From NCBI GenBank assembly GCA_035578905.1, contig JAQJVL010000150.1, positions 372,001 to 436,000 on the forward strand: DNA of 64,000 nucleotides, given 5' to 3'. This stretch comes from Stictocephala bisonia (lineage: Eukaryota; Arthropoda; Insecta; Hemiptera; Membracidae). The position numbers were made by a program, and so were the translations under genes. Positions 48,369-58,614 of this stretch are shown piece after piece; position 1 is the first letter of the stretch; every line of letters begins with the position of its first letter. The notes below the pieces were generated by a model. The model was not told the DNA's origin and did no database searches. It saw only the letters and a program-made list of their open reading frames with translations.

Positions 48369-48724
48369 ATGATCACTATGACGTGGCGGGCTGCTCGGCG
48401 CAACCTGCTACGTGCTAGAGAGAGAGTAAGGAGGAGGTATGATAAGGGTCGTACTCCTAACCCTTTTCAGGTTGGAGATCTGGTTCTTTGTCAGGCTCAC
48501 CCGGTCAGTTCGGCCGCGGAACGAAGAGCTGCAAAGTTGTGCTATCGGTGGTCTGGTCCCCATCGCATCGACAGGTTTTTGTCACCGGGGTGACTGCTCT
48601 GCTCGTTGATCCCCAGTCAGGCAGGGTGTTCAGGAAAGCCCATGTGTCCCAGCTTAAGGCTTTCCGGGGAACGGTTGGTCCAGGAGTGGGTGTTCCTGGG
48701 GGTTTCTTGGGGCAAAGAGATTGA
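48369..48724 (+). pseudogene. Gypsy integrase C-terminal domain remnant (GPY/F module)
   Basis: The frame 48369-48593 reads 'AARRNLLRARERVRRRYD', 'FQVGDLVLCQ' and then 'YRWSGPHRIDRFL', the GPY/F-type module of Ty3/Gypsy integrases that follows the catalytic core. A frameshift near 48585 moves the rest ('LLVDPQSGRVFRKAHVSQLK') into another frame, which ends at 48724. The catalytic core that should precede it is absent, cut at the junction with the antisense insert. It is in the same orientation as the LTRs. Confidence 0.85.
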
Positions 48725-48944
48725 TCACCTCTGCGCCCTAGGTGGCTGTTCTGAGAGAGTCTCCTTCTCTCTTTTCTGGTCGGGCCCGACCGTCAGAGTA
48801 GTTCGCTCCCTGTTCGAGAGGTTTCCCCTCTTAGATTCTCTTGGGCGTCCTTGGAACACCACTCTTCGGAGGTCTCTTCTTCGTCTTCTGTTTGGTTCCC
48901 TGAGGTACCGAGTTTTCTCCCCTGCCTGGGTGTGTTAAAGTTTT

Positions 48945-48955
48945 GCAGAGGGAGG
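48945..48955 (+). promoter_or_regulatory. Polypurine tract
   Basis: 'gcagagggagg' lies directly before the 3' LTR start, where plus-strand DNA synthesis would be primed. Confidence 0.75.
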
Positions 48956-48956
48956 T

Positions 48957-50311
48957 TGTACCGGGTGTTTTGACCGGTACATTTCGTTTTTTTCGTCGTT
49001 GTCTGCCGGGCTGCCTGAGATCGCTCGTGCCCTGCGGTTCGCTTACTTTGGTGGCCGTTGGCCCGAATTCGTTCGTTCCGTGTTCCAGCCTTTGTCTGTC
49101 GGGTTGGCCGTCTGTTGGTTTGTTCTAGTAGTTTCTCTGCGGCCGAACGACCTTACCATGAGAGTCTAGAGGCTCCTAAAACTCCAGGGTCCTTGAGTGG
49201 AACTTTCTCCCTCGGCCTGCCGTCCGGGGATGTCAACCATCCACACTGCCAGCCTGGCCTGAGGACCATGTATAGAGGCCATTGGCGACCCTGCTGCCCC
49301 ACCTACATCTTTGGGTATGAGTCTTCTGTCCTCAGGTCAGTGCTTTCCATCTTGTTTTCCCGGCGGCTGAGCTGGGGGTTGATAATACAGAAAAAAAAGA
49401 AGAAAAAAAATGTTTGTGGAACTTTATGTGGCCTAGGCCTAAAACTTTAAAGTGATTTATGCAACACAGCCGTGGGGACCTATATGTGTATTTTTTTTTA
49501 TTAAAGGAAAAAAAACGAAATACAAAAAGAACTTTTTGATGTTAATTTTTATTTATATTTATATTTCTTGTTATTTAGTTTAATTAGTTTATTTTGTTGT
49601 TAGATATTTTAGAGTTTACATTTTTTAGGACCCTATTGTTAAATCATGTTATTATTTATTTCATGTTTAGGCCTACTAATTGTTATTTATTTTTTTTTTG
49701 TTAAGTGTATTAGGGGTGTTTTGGAAGGGACTTTTTACTAGAACGGTACCGGGTTATATTTTTTTAAATTGTTTAGTTTTCATACTTTCATTAAAAGGGG
49801 ATTATGTACTTTTGCTTAACTTCTTATTCGGAGCTGCCCAGGGATTCCGGCTTACTCCCTGGCCTCGGTGGAATCAAGGGATGTGGGCTAAATTGCCGGT
49901 GTAATTGGTGATACCAAAATTTTTATAATTTTCTTCACTTTTAATTGGGGCTTTAATTGCTTACGTTTTAGGTGTCTCTGGCTAAACTGCAGATAAGCCA
50001 TACAGTTTGTAATTGTTATATTGGGTATTTGTAGAGTTAAGTGGTTTTGTAGCTTTTATCATTACCCTGTTAACTTTAGTGTTTGTTGTTGTTTATTTAA
50101 GTGCGATTTATATTTGTGGCCTTCTGCCTATTTACTTTGTGGCCTTCTGACTGCCAGTTTTGCATTTTGACTTAATAAAGTTTAGTTTTGCTCAGCTGCC
50201 GAGTTTTTTTTGACCCTCCAACTGCCACCCGTGATCCCATCGCTCGACTTGCTTTGAGCCATCCCCCAGTTGGCACGCTTTCAGATTCGGGGGGGGGGGG
50301 ATGGTCTCTCA
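48957..50311 (+). repeat. 3' LTR of the Gypsy element
   Basis: The full-length LTR (1355 bases), beginning 'tgtaccgggtgttttgaccg', with AATAAA near 50173 and ending in a G-run then 'atggtctctca'. It keeps the 93 bases missing from the 5' LTR. Open frames at 49058-49450 and 49680-49904 are shared with the other LTR and have no known domain. Confidence 0.93.
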
Positions 50312-50849
50312 ATATTCAAAATTATTGAGTTTTGTTTACAGTCTAATAAAAGTTATGTTTAATAATAATTTATTAAATAAATAATTTGATACTTAAATCG
50401 ACAAGAGCAAGGGTCACTTACCAAATGCTCTACCCCTCCTTTCTGGGTCTTACATTACCGTCATTTCTTTAATAAATGTGTCTTTTGAATCTACGTTTTA
50501 CATTCTACTGGCCAAGTTCGTGTGAACAAAAAAACTTGCATAAAGTCCTTTGTAACAGTCACACAAGTGTTACTTTGTAACAACACTGTAAGCAAGTTTA
50601 GTAACACTGATAAGCGAGGTGGCTGGGCTTCGGACTGCGTAGAACATATTCCTACGTTCGTGTCCCCAACTGATCAAACGGCCGGTACTTCATTAGATGA
50701 ATGAAATCAAATATTTTATTGCCAGAACATAAAAATCTATAAAAATCGTCAGATTACTTCTAAAATTGTACTCACACCACATTCATACTGCCAATGTACC
50801 CACTTCCAGTGCCGGACGTCAGTCTAATGATTATACGGTCACACAGACG
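50312..50849. other. Intergenic stretch
   Basis: No gene recognised. The 60-codon frame at 50522-50704 has no recognisable domain. Confidence 0.5.
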
Positions 50850-51424
50850 TGTGCCATGAAGTCGTTAACACTGTAAAATACTTGGGACGCTAAAAACCGT
50901 TTGAAACGAGTTTTTAACGCCTTAGGCGTCCGCGCACTTTTTATTGAATTGGGCAAATGTTAATGAAACGAACCCCAACTTATGAAAACTCCCGTCCGGT
51001 ATCTCCCAGTTCGGTAGGTATCCCGATCGCTGGTCATAGCACATTTAAGGTTGTCTCTAAAATTTAGACATGGTAGGGCCAACAGTTGCAACTCCTTGAA
51101 TGCTTCCTTGCAAGTTTCTCTGAACTTCAACAGAGCGATTATGCGAATCGCTTACTTTTGCAACATGAACGCTCTAAGAAACTGACCATTTGAGCTGGCT
51201 CCCCACAATACCAGACCGTAGGTTAGGTGGGGGTAAATTAAGCCGTTATACGCCGTCATCAGCACCTGAGTAGGGCAGTATTTGCCTAAGGAGCACAAAA
51301 CATAAATTCCTGAGGAAAGTTTTTTATAGACATGGTCTATGTGAGCATTCCAAGGCAATCCACTATCCAGGAATATACCTAGGAATTTGGAACAGTTGAC
51401 AACATCCGGCAGGGTATCATCCAA
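50850..51424 (-). pseudogene. LINE (Jockey/CR1-type) reverse transcriptase C-terminus relic
   Basis: The open part (51424-51152) reads 'CSKFLGIFLDSGLPWNAHID', then 'AYNGLIYPHLTYGLVLWG', the thumb region after the catalytic box. After a TAA near 51152 the same frame continues 'AIRIIALLKFRETCKEAFKE' and 'LPCLNFRD', then 'YRTGRYRTGVF'. After a further stop it continues 'LPNSIKSARTPKALKTRFKR', the standard C-terminal end of this LINE group. It is a 5'-truncated dead copy. A SINE family 1 tail abuts its upstream edge. Confidence 0.88.
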
Positions 51425-51426
51425 TA

Positions 51427-51480
51427 TGAATAAAGTTCACTCACAGGTCTGTAGGCCCGTATCAACTGGTGAGTAAGTTT
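51427..51480 (+). repeat. SINE family 1, tail-only copy
   Basis: 'gaataaagttcactcacagg' followed by 'actggtgagtaagttt' matches the body and tail of the 8117-8265 SINE. It directly abuts the LINE relic, suggesting that one inserted into or truncated the other. Confidence 0.6.
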
Positions 51481-51880
51481 ATAAAAGAAAGTAGATAGAT
51501 TATCATTATTATTTGACTGAATGACACCATTGTACTACTGACTGACATTATTACTATCTGACAATATTGTTTTACTTATTGACATAATTTGTTTACTAAC
51601 TCGCTAGTTTTCATTGTTTGGGGATCAAAAATAATCAGCAGTGTACGAGATATTTCTTGTCTTTAAACATTTCTTTTGTTTTGTATTGGATTTAAAAAAA
51701 ATATTGTATTTTGGTTTATAAATATCAATTACAAAATAAAATGTATAATGCTTAATTAACAGTTAAATATTCCATAAAATCAAAAATAAAATCTTATTTA
51801 AAAAACATAAATTAATTTTAAGAATATATTTGTAAAAGTACAAATGTTAACGAAACGTTTTAAAATGGGATAAAACAGTC
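51481..51880. other. AT-rich intergenic stretch
   Basis: No gene or repeat recognised. Confidence 0.5.
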
Positions 51881-51885
51881 CATTA

Positions 51886-51965
51886 TAGTTAGAGCGCGGG
51901 CTGTCGGTAAAGGGTCGTGTTTATTTGTCAGTCAGTTGCAGGGTTCGATAATTCGGTTGTAAATC
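51886..51965 (+). repeat. tRNA-derived SINE-like head
   Basis: An A-box-like 'tagttagagcgcggg' near 51887 and a B-box-like 'gcagggttcgataattc' near 51938 are spaced as in tRNA genes. The acceptor arms do not pair, so it is a tRNA-derived fragment rather than a gene. Confidence 0.4.
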
Positions 51966-52780
51966 AACTGTGAAACAGACAAACGTTATCGATGTCTCCC
52001 ACCCCCACCCCACTCTGTAGCCGAGAGTACAATTACTGCATCCATACCTGACCACAACCCCGGCCTATACAGATTAAACGAGCTTCACTATCATTGTTCA
52101 ACTAAACACAAATTCACTCGTTTAGTTTTCCAGATTAAAACTTCTTCAAAAAGCAGAATTTTATATTCTCGTTTAAAAAGAGAAATAATTTTCCGTACTA
52201 ATTTTGGATTCTATTTCGGCATAAAAAGTAGATAGTGAATTTTAAAAAATAACTTGTATTTTTGTAAACATATAAACCTTTATTTTCCGTTCTTGTCCTC
52301 AGTAAGTTTGGGCCAGAGAGTTGTTGTAAATCGGATGACAAACACACCAAATGTTACTCAGATTGGCTGTAGATATGTAATCTGTAATATAGACACCCCC
52401 TCACACACGACCCCTGCCACCCTTGGTCCAAGGTCAAGTTTAAGGAAAGACTGTGGTCTTCATTCGACTAAAGAGACATTTACTTTTTTAATAATAATAT
52501 ATCTTATTTCAAGAAACACACTCTCGGTGGCCCACCTACCTGTCCTACACGTAGACCATTCGTTGTAACCAAGTTTCTCTCACATTCCTCGTAGCTAGTC
52601 CACGTTTTTTAGTACGCCTACTACTAATAATTCGATAAACGTTACGACTCTAGTGGCCAAGCAGCGCATCGTGTGGCCAGTTCAGCTAATTGTGCAACTT
52701 CACCGAGCATCACTCCGTTCTTGGCCTTTCTAAGGCAAAAAAATCCTTTAAGGGGTGAAATTATACATCATATTTTAGTA
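51966..52780. other. Intergenic stretch
   Basis: No gene recognised. The 104-codon frame at 52254-52568 has no known domain and is probably chance. Confidence 0.45.
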
Positions 52781-52784
52781 TTTA

Positions 52785-52872
52785 CAGAGGAGTGGCTGTA
52801 ACCAAGGGGCTAAGGCGGTGGCTTGCCAAGTAGCAGGTTCGGGCTCGATTCCCGGTATGACCATGACAGTTT
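52785..52872 (+). repeat. tRNA-derived SINE-like head (tRNA-Gly-like)
   Basis: 'aaccaaggggctaaggcgg' is A-box-like. An anticodon-loop-like 'cttgccaag' (GCC in the loop) follows, and then a T arm 'tcgggctcgattcccgg' with a 5-bp stem and B-box loop. The acceptor stem does not pair and the T loop starts with C, so this is a decayed tRNA-derived element rather than a functional tRNA-Gly. Confidence 0.5.
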
Positions 52873-53395
52873 TTTTACCCCTGTGCCGATCACGTGGTTC
52901 GGTCCAACGAGCCTACAAAACAAAAACGGGCTAGTCTAAGCAGGCGAGGGGAACTGGACTTAAGTGGGCATCTCTCCCCACTAACAGCCATACGAAATGT
53001 AGTATTTACAGACACTTTTAATATTTGGTTGGAAGAAAACTGGTTTAGAAAAACGTGCACAGTAGTAGTTTCAACTGAAACGTATTAATAAGCCATTTTA
53101 TTGTAATGTTAAGAAGTGATAAGACCTATTGCATTGTATTTAGAATATTGTTGTTATTTATCCTTTTAGAAATTGGTTTCGTTCTGTTTAAATATTTTCT
53201 CGAGTTTACTTGTAACAAAATATGTTTTCTAATTGTGCTCAATTCATAGTAAAACTGGCGATTTAAATTAAACAGTTAACACTAGCTGAAAATCCGTATG
53301 GAAGGCACTTCACATTAATCTCCGAAACGTATCGAAAACCTCAATAAATTTTCATGTCAAACATAATCATGAGTACTTAGATTGTTTCAGTAGTG
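52873..53395. other. Intergenic stretch
   Basis: No gene or repeat recognised. Confidence 0.5.
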
Positions 53396-53399
53396 AAGT

Positions 53400-53560
53400 G
53401 GAGATGCCAGCCGTCTGTAGCCATTACCCCGCCAGGTTGTCATAACAACTCACCCTCCACCCCTTCATCACATTAATTACCTCGCCACTGAAGCACTTTA
53501 ACTTCTTATTTCCTCTCTCAATCCTTTCATTATCTTGTTGATTTCCAACTAACTTCACCG
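53400..53560 (+). repeat. Dispersed diverged monomer related to the 135-bp satellite
   Basis: 'ggttgtcataacaactcacc' followed by 'cccttcatcac', 'attaattacctcgcc', 'gaagcactttaacttcttat' and 'cctctctcaat' follows the same order as the unit at 9431-14165 ('acgttgtcataacaaccctc', 'ccttcatgat', 'aattaacgagcgcc', 'ttatctcttctcaatt'). It is a single copy 40 kb from the array. Confidence 0.65.
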
Positions 53561-53618
53561 ACGTTTGCTCGATATTAGCACCAAATGATAATTGGCCACT
53601 TAAACAAAATTGGTTTTA

Positions 53619-53656
53619 TGTTTAGTTGTGTATATCATAATATACACAACTAAACA
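53619..53656. repeat. Perfect 17-bp hairpin
   Basis: 'tgtttagttgtgtatat', loop 'cata', then the exact reverse complement. AT-rich flanks; no associated gene. Confidence 0.95.
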
Positions 53657-54054
53657 CTGGCCACATTTCTAGAACCGTGGTCAGTGATATTTTCTGTATT
53701 TCTTGTGTGCATTATAAATAATATTTTATAGGGAATAAATTTCATTATTATTTCATAATACACAGTTTAAGCTTTCGGTTACTCTGAAAATAATTTATGT
53801 TCATTTTACATTGTACATTCGTCTCGAAAATATTTTCTTTTTTAAGAGTTTGTACATTGTATATGTTTGTATATCTATGACTAATGATAAATTGGGTTTC
53901 TTGTTTTTATTCTAATAAAATAATTTTCAAAGTTTTACTACCAGCTCATGTAATACGTAGAACGAAGTTTTAATGATATAACGGAATAGTAATTTGAAGA
54001 GTTTTATATAACACAGTAAGACAATTTGAATATATTATTATATTCAAATGAGAC

Positions 54055-54352
54055 GCCGACTCTGCATGTGTTTATTTGAAGGGGAATATGAATGATTACA
54101 TGAGTGTGGATGACCTTTATAGTCTGGTTACTTACTGAGGACGACTGTTTCTTAGAAAGAACCATTTGCTAATTTTATTTGTTAATGACCAAGGCAACTT
54201 AAATCCTACAGCACGGCGTGGAATCCGAACCACGTAGTATTGGTCTGATTTTCAACAGTGAAGCCTGATACTCGCTCTCTTCCCTACTTAACATCCGGAA
54301 CCCAGACTACCACCCTGAAAACCCCACACTTCTCTAGTAGTTCCATCCTTAA
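54055..54352 (-). repeat. Dispersed SINE-like repeat, family 2, copy 2
   Basis: Same block order on the minus strand as 22015-22342: 'ctactagagaagtgtgg', 'gagtatcaggctt', 'cagaccaatactacgtgg', B box 'ggttcggattcc', then the AT-rich tail. A tiny further relative of the B-box part is near 56760-56790 ('gaaatccgaaccac'). Confidence 0.7.
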
Positions 54353-55064
54353 CGGCAACCGTTAAGTGGATATGTGAATTTATTCTATGCCTGTAATAGA
54401 ATGATTTGCAAGCATATAGTGACTGTGTAACGCGGGAGTATTAAACGGCAATCAGGAAAACTCTGTTAAATACAAGACACAGTAGTAAAAAAATTGTAGC
54501 AATAAAAAAATTGCAGATGAATGCTAGGAGTTTAGTCATTGCCTGTATAAAATCAATTTATAACCAAACACTGTCCCAAAAGTGCCATACCATACAAAGT
54601 GCCATCGTTCAATGTCAAGGTGTCACTGTATGGCTGGATATGTTATTTTTGTCATCATACTTAATGGTACATAAGGTAAACGAGTATGTTATTGAAGTAT
54701 TAAGAGTAATTTTTATTGTGTTATTAATCAATCAATTGATCGTAACCAATCAATTGACTGGCTTAACTTAGAAACCTCTAAAAAACATATTTTCAATTAA
54801 GATCGCTATTTAACAATTTTAACGCAACATTGTTCATCCTATTTCTTGCGAAAGGTTTAAATTCTTATATGTCCCCAAAACTAGCATTTGTAGCTATGTA
54901 ATCTTACAATAAAGTCTCTATTGCAAACGTCAATAAATATAATTTGTTATTCAATAGGCCTACTCCATCCATACAATACCTAAAGTATCATCCAATCATT
55001 ACAAAAATGTTACTTTGAAATCAATGCTAATTTTAGATTTGAGATAGTTTTTCTCTTTATTACC
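54353..55064. other. AT-rich intergenic stretch
   Basis: No gene recognised. The 86-codon frame at 54511-54771 has no domain I know. Confidence 0.45.
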
Positions 55065-55385
55065 AGCGGTGCGATAAGAACTCGTCAACAGAGTGAAGTA
55101 TTTGAGACCAAGAGGCGTTTTAGTCCAGCTTTAAGTTACGTTGGAATAATGAACTCTTTGATGCTTTCAGGAAATCGATTGATTAATCTGACTCCAGTTT
55201 CAGATGAAAGTTTTTCAGACTCATTAGTTCTATGAAGCTGGGTTAGGTAAGTGTCTTTGCCTCTGGGGTTGTACATTACCACCCTGAGTCAGTACACAAC
55301 TACCTCTAGGATATAGAAACAGGGTAGATGACTAACCCAATCTCTCTGTAAGCTTCACGAGACATTCAATTTTAATAAAATTCGA
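55065..55385 (-). pseudogene. LINE (Jockey/CR1-type) C-terminal relic
   Basis: The minus strand reads 'LPCFYILEVVVY', then 'YNPRGKDTYLTQLHRT', 'ETGVRLINRFPESIKEF' and 'LKAGLKRLLVS', with stops and a frameshift between. This is the same C-terminal order as at 50850-51424 but clearly diverged, so it is a separate and older copy. Confidence 0.8.
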
Positions 55386-56104
55386 ATGGTTTTTTTTTTT
55401 TTTTTCTTTAAACTGAATACTCTTTCAAATGTAAGTTTGGCCAAGCCTCCCCATAGGCTTAATCCATGTGTTAAATGAAGATGAATAAGACCAAAATAGG
55501 CAGTGTTTAAAACCCTTTAAAAAGGGAGCAAAGTTGTGCTGAAACATTAAAGCGTATAGAGTAGGGTACGTAGATATTTGGGATGTCTTGCATTTAGTTA
55601 AAAGAAAGAAAGAATGGAGGGTGGATGAGACTTGACATATATCTTCTCTCTTGTAAATAAATTCTCTGACGTCCATAGCTGAAACTCTAAGATGAACCTT
55701 ATATCCACACTAATACATGCTTGCCTGTTTACACACTTGTAAAGATATATCACAACAACAAATAAATATCTTCCATACTTTCTGATATATAATTATTAAG
55801 CTTGATTACTATTTGTTAAATTATTTTATCTAATTAATTAATAATAGAAAATTCCATATTTTACTATCATTTGCAGAATAGTTTTAAAAGTTTTTAGAGA
55901 CAAGCGTACATTTTTTTAACGATACTGTTGAATAAAAAAAGTCATTTAACATAATTAATATTAAATCCTAGTCAATACTTTTTATCACAGAAATAAAAAG
56001 GAATTAACTAGATGTTTACTAGTAGATAAAACTGAATGAATGTGTTTGGGTAGTAACAGTTGCGGTATAACTTTCCTTGAATTGACTTTATTCTCTAAAC
56101 AATA
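55386..56104. other. AT-rich intergenic stretch
   Basis: No gene recognised. An oligo(T) run lies at 55390-55405. Confidence 0.5.
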
Positions 56105-56230
56105 ACTAAAGAGAAGGGGTTGTCTATCTCGATCTGCAATGAGGGGTGAGGTAGGTGGGGAGGGGGTTGCCGACAACCGGGCTAATAATCCCCTTTGTAA
56201 CAACAGCTACTCATCCCTTCTCTCCCCCGC
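56105..56230 (+). repeat. Dispersed repeat Y, core copy 3
   Basis: 'gggagggggttgccgacaac' is followed by a 'aacaacagctactca' block and a C-rich end, resembling the G-rich and inverted core of 8586-8740 and 32020-32210. The flanks are diverged. Confidence 0.5.
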
Positions 56231-56427
56231 TGTGCCGATCTCATGGTAATTCCGATTTAGTTCTCATTTCTTAATCATTTTCACTTATTACTTCTTATAA
56301 TGTCTTGTATTTGTAATATAATGTATTTTTTTTAATAAATGAAAATGTATTGAAGTTTTCTATAGATTCTGGAGACTTGTGCGATGTGTCTGCCACACGA
56401 ATTTACAATTATTATTAACTGTTCAAT

Positions 56428-56527
56428 TTCACTCGCCAATTTTACGTGGGCCTGCAGGCCTTTGCGGGGACTTAAGCCAATATGTGAAGTACCGACCGTC
56501 AGTTTAGTTGAGGTTCGAATCTTGGAC
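56428..56527 (-). repeat. tRNA-derived SINE, family 1, 5'-truncated copy
   Basis: Shares 'ttcactcgcca', 'tacgtgggcctg', 'gtgaagtaccgaccgt' and the B box (here 'aggttcgaatcttgg' on the plus strand) with 8117-8265, in the same orientation. The A-box end is missing. Confidence 0.7.
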
Positions 56528-56789
56528 ATTTATTTAACAGTTTTAAACCTTAAACTCTGAACTTTAAATAATAAATGTAACATAAACAGTACAGTGCATT
56601 AATATTCCCCAAACAAGGGAATTTAAAAAACACAAATCAACATATCCACATAGATAAAATGTAGTTAATTATAGAATAACTGAAAATATTCTCAGGTGAA
56701 ATAAAGTTCCATTTTTCTGAGGAAACAGTGATAGGTAAATGAGTACAAAACAATTCCCTTTACGTGAAATCCGAACCACATTGATATGA

Positions 56790-58610
56790 GTTTTTAAATT
56801 TACAATTGTCAAGTATTACATTTTAATGTTTGCACGTTTATCTGTGTTAAAGTTATAAAAATACTAAGTATTTTATAAAAACTAACTTATGGTCCCCTAG
56901 CACAGTTCTTCACCTATGTCAATTCAAGGGTTACGATACGATCATTAGTACAGTCCGAATCCTTGACATTGAAACGTTAATTTTTCTGGTGGTTCTCGTG
57001 AACAGAATCATCTCTCAATGTATACGAAAGAACAGAACTGTTCCCCAAATGTACCCTCCGTTGGTATTACTGTCATTGATTATATACGACATCAATGCTA
57101 AGACATCAATTACCTAAACAGGAGCGCCGTCAAGTTTTACGTAGGCCACATGTATTCAGTACGTATATTGCATTCGCGATTCGAGGGCGTTCTCCACGTC
57201 TATGATGTGTTTTTTCGGCACGAACTGTGGATAAAGAAAGTGAGTGTCTTAAATCTTTTTAAAACTTAACGAAATCATAAATGCGATTTAGTAAGGAAAT
57301 AAGAAATTATTGTGCTTTGCACTCTTAAAGGGACTGTACTGATTAATGTTAATGGAGGGTTGGCTAGGGAAGGGGAGAGAGGGTGCTACAGCAAGGGGGC
57401 TCTGCAATAACATCGCTGAACGTCGCATCCGCTAAATTAACCATAGAATAACATCTTAACGTACTCAGCGCTCTACTGAGTCCTTGTGCAGTTATGTTAA
57501 TGTAGAATTAGTATCCTTTAATGATCGTAACTATTTTACAAAATTTATAAGGACACCCCTGTACGCTTCGCGTGCCAACCCTATCAACAAAGGCTGAGGT
57601 ACGCTCGTATCACCTCAGCCTTCGACCGCAGTAGTCCAATTTGTAATGGGAATCTCACTCGCTGCGCTCGTGACACCTGATTAGCAGATAACCTAGACTA
57701 TATGACTATTAAAAAGCAACAGGTCTAATACTTAGTACTGTTTTGTTTTACAGTTATTGTTTACTATAGGCACATAATACGGTTGTTATAAATTCACAGC
57801 AACAATACGCAATGTTTACGCCAGTGTAATCATTATAAACACAAACCACTGTTATATGTTTAAATAAAAACACTCAAGTCATATAAAATTCGTTAGATCA
57901 GAGCCCAAGTAATTTTTACATTTCCGATATTTTTACCACCCTTTTGGGCCCTCGAGTTTTAAAATAATCTAATCAAGGTATTATACCTTCTTTTTAGCTC
58001 AGTGGATTACCTTTATTGAAATTACCTTCGATTTCGAGAAAAAGTGTATGAATAAGCTATTAAAAGTGAAACATATAATCTGTGGGTGTTTCTTGGTAGT
58101 AAGGAATTAATCATCATGCAGTTTCAAAGACTGCTTGAATTCGGTAGGGAAGTATTTAATTTAACAGTTCGAAATTAAAGACCAGAACAAGGAGCGGAAA
58201 AGAAATATTTCACTCGGTAATAAATCTACTTAATGGTACAAAACCACAATATAATGAACTCCTCTTGAGGTAACAAAGGAATGGGGGAACAGTAGAGGAA
58301 CAAAGGTAGACGACAATGAGGGATTCCTGCACCAACCCTCTTCCCCAACACTTCGAAATATCGTGGTCTTTTGTAATAAAAGTAACAATATTTATACATG
58401 TCAGCACAATAAATATGTTCAAGTACGGAAATATAAACATATTCTGTAAGTAAATTGAAGAGGAACTGAAATTCAATTTATAGTTAAAATTATACAGCTT
58501 AAATATAATTGTATTTTTTTAAATTTGAAGCACGTTTCGTAAATCAGATTTCATTATAAAACAGATAACTTTAATTTCACAAGTTCCTTTAAGAATAAGA
58601 ATTATAAATT
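56790..58610. other. Intergenic stretch
   Basis: No gene recognised. It holds one hairpin (57590-57622). The 88-codon minus-strand frame at 58210-58476 has a hydrophobic start but no recognisable domain. Confidence 0.45.
57590..57622. repeat. 11-bp perfect hairpin
   Basis: 'aaggctgaggt', an 11-base loop, then 'acctcagcctt'. It is GC-richer than its surroundings. No following T-run, so not terminator-like. Confidence 0.8.
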
Positions 58611-58614
58611 TATA

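Larger units (their letters stand above)
44686..50311 (+). mobile_element. Ty3/Gypsy LTR retrotransposon, internally deleted and carrying a foreign insert
   Basis: Two long terminal repeats (44686-45947 and 48957-50311) start TGTACCGG and end CTCA. They flank a primer binding site at 45950-45960 and a polypurine tract at 48945-48955. The four bases ATAT flank both outer ends as a target duplication. The only recognisable pol sequence is the integrase C-terminus at 48369-48680 (plus). Gag, protease, reverse transcriptase, RNase H and most of integrase are missing. In their place lies an antisense virus-like gene (46284-48370). By eye the LTRs differ at roughly 15-20 positions outside one 93-base deletion, so the insertion is fairly recent. 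Confidence 0.92.

Noticed and set aside
52785..52872. Functional tRNA-Gly gene
   Set aside because: The T arm is good but the acceptor stem does not pair and the T loop begins with C. A SINE-like derivative is more likely.
57541..57720. Bacterial-looking GC-rich hairpin region suggesting horizontal transfer or contamination
   Set aside because: Only a short 11-bp stem is present; the flanks are typical of the rest of the window and no bacterial coding is seen.
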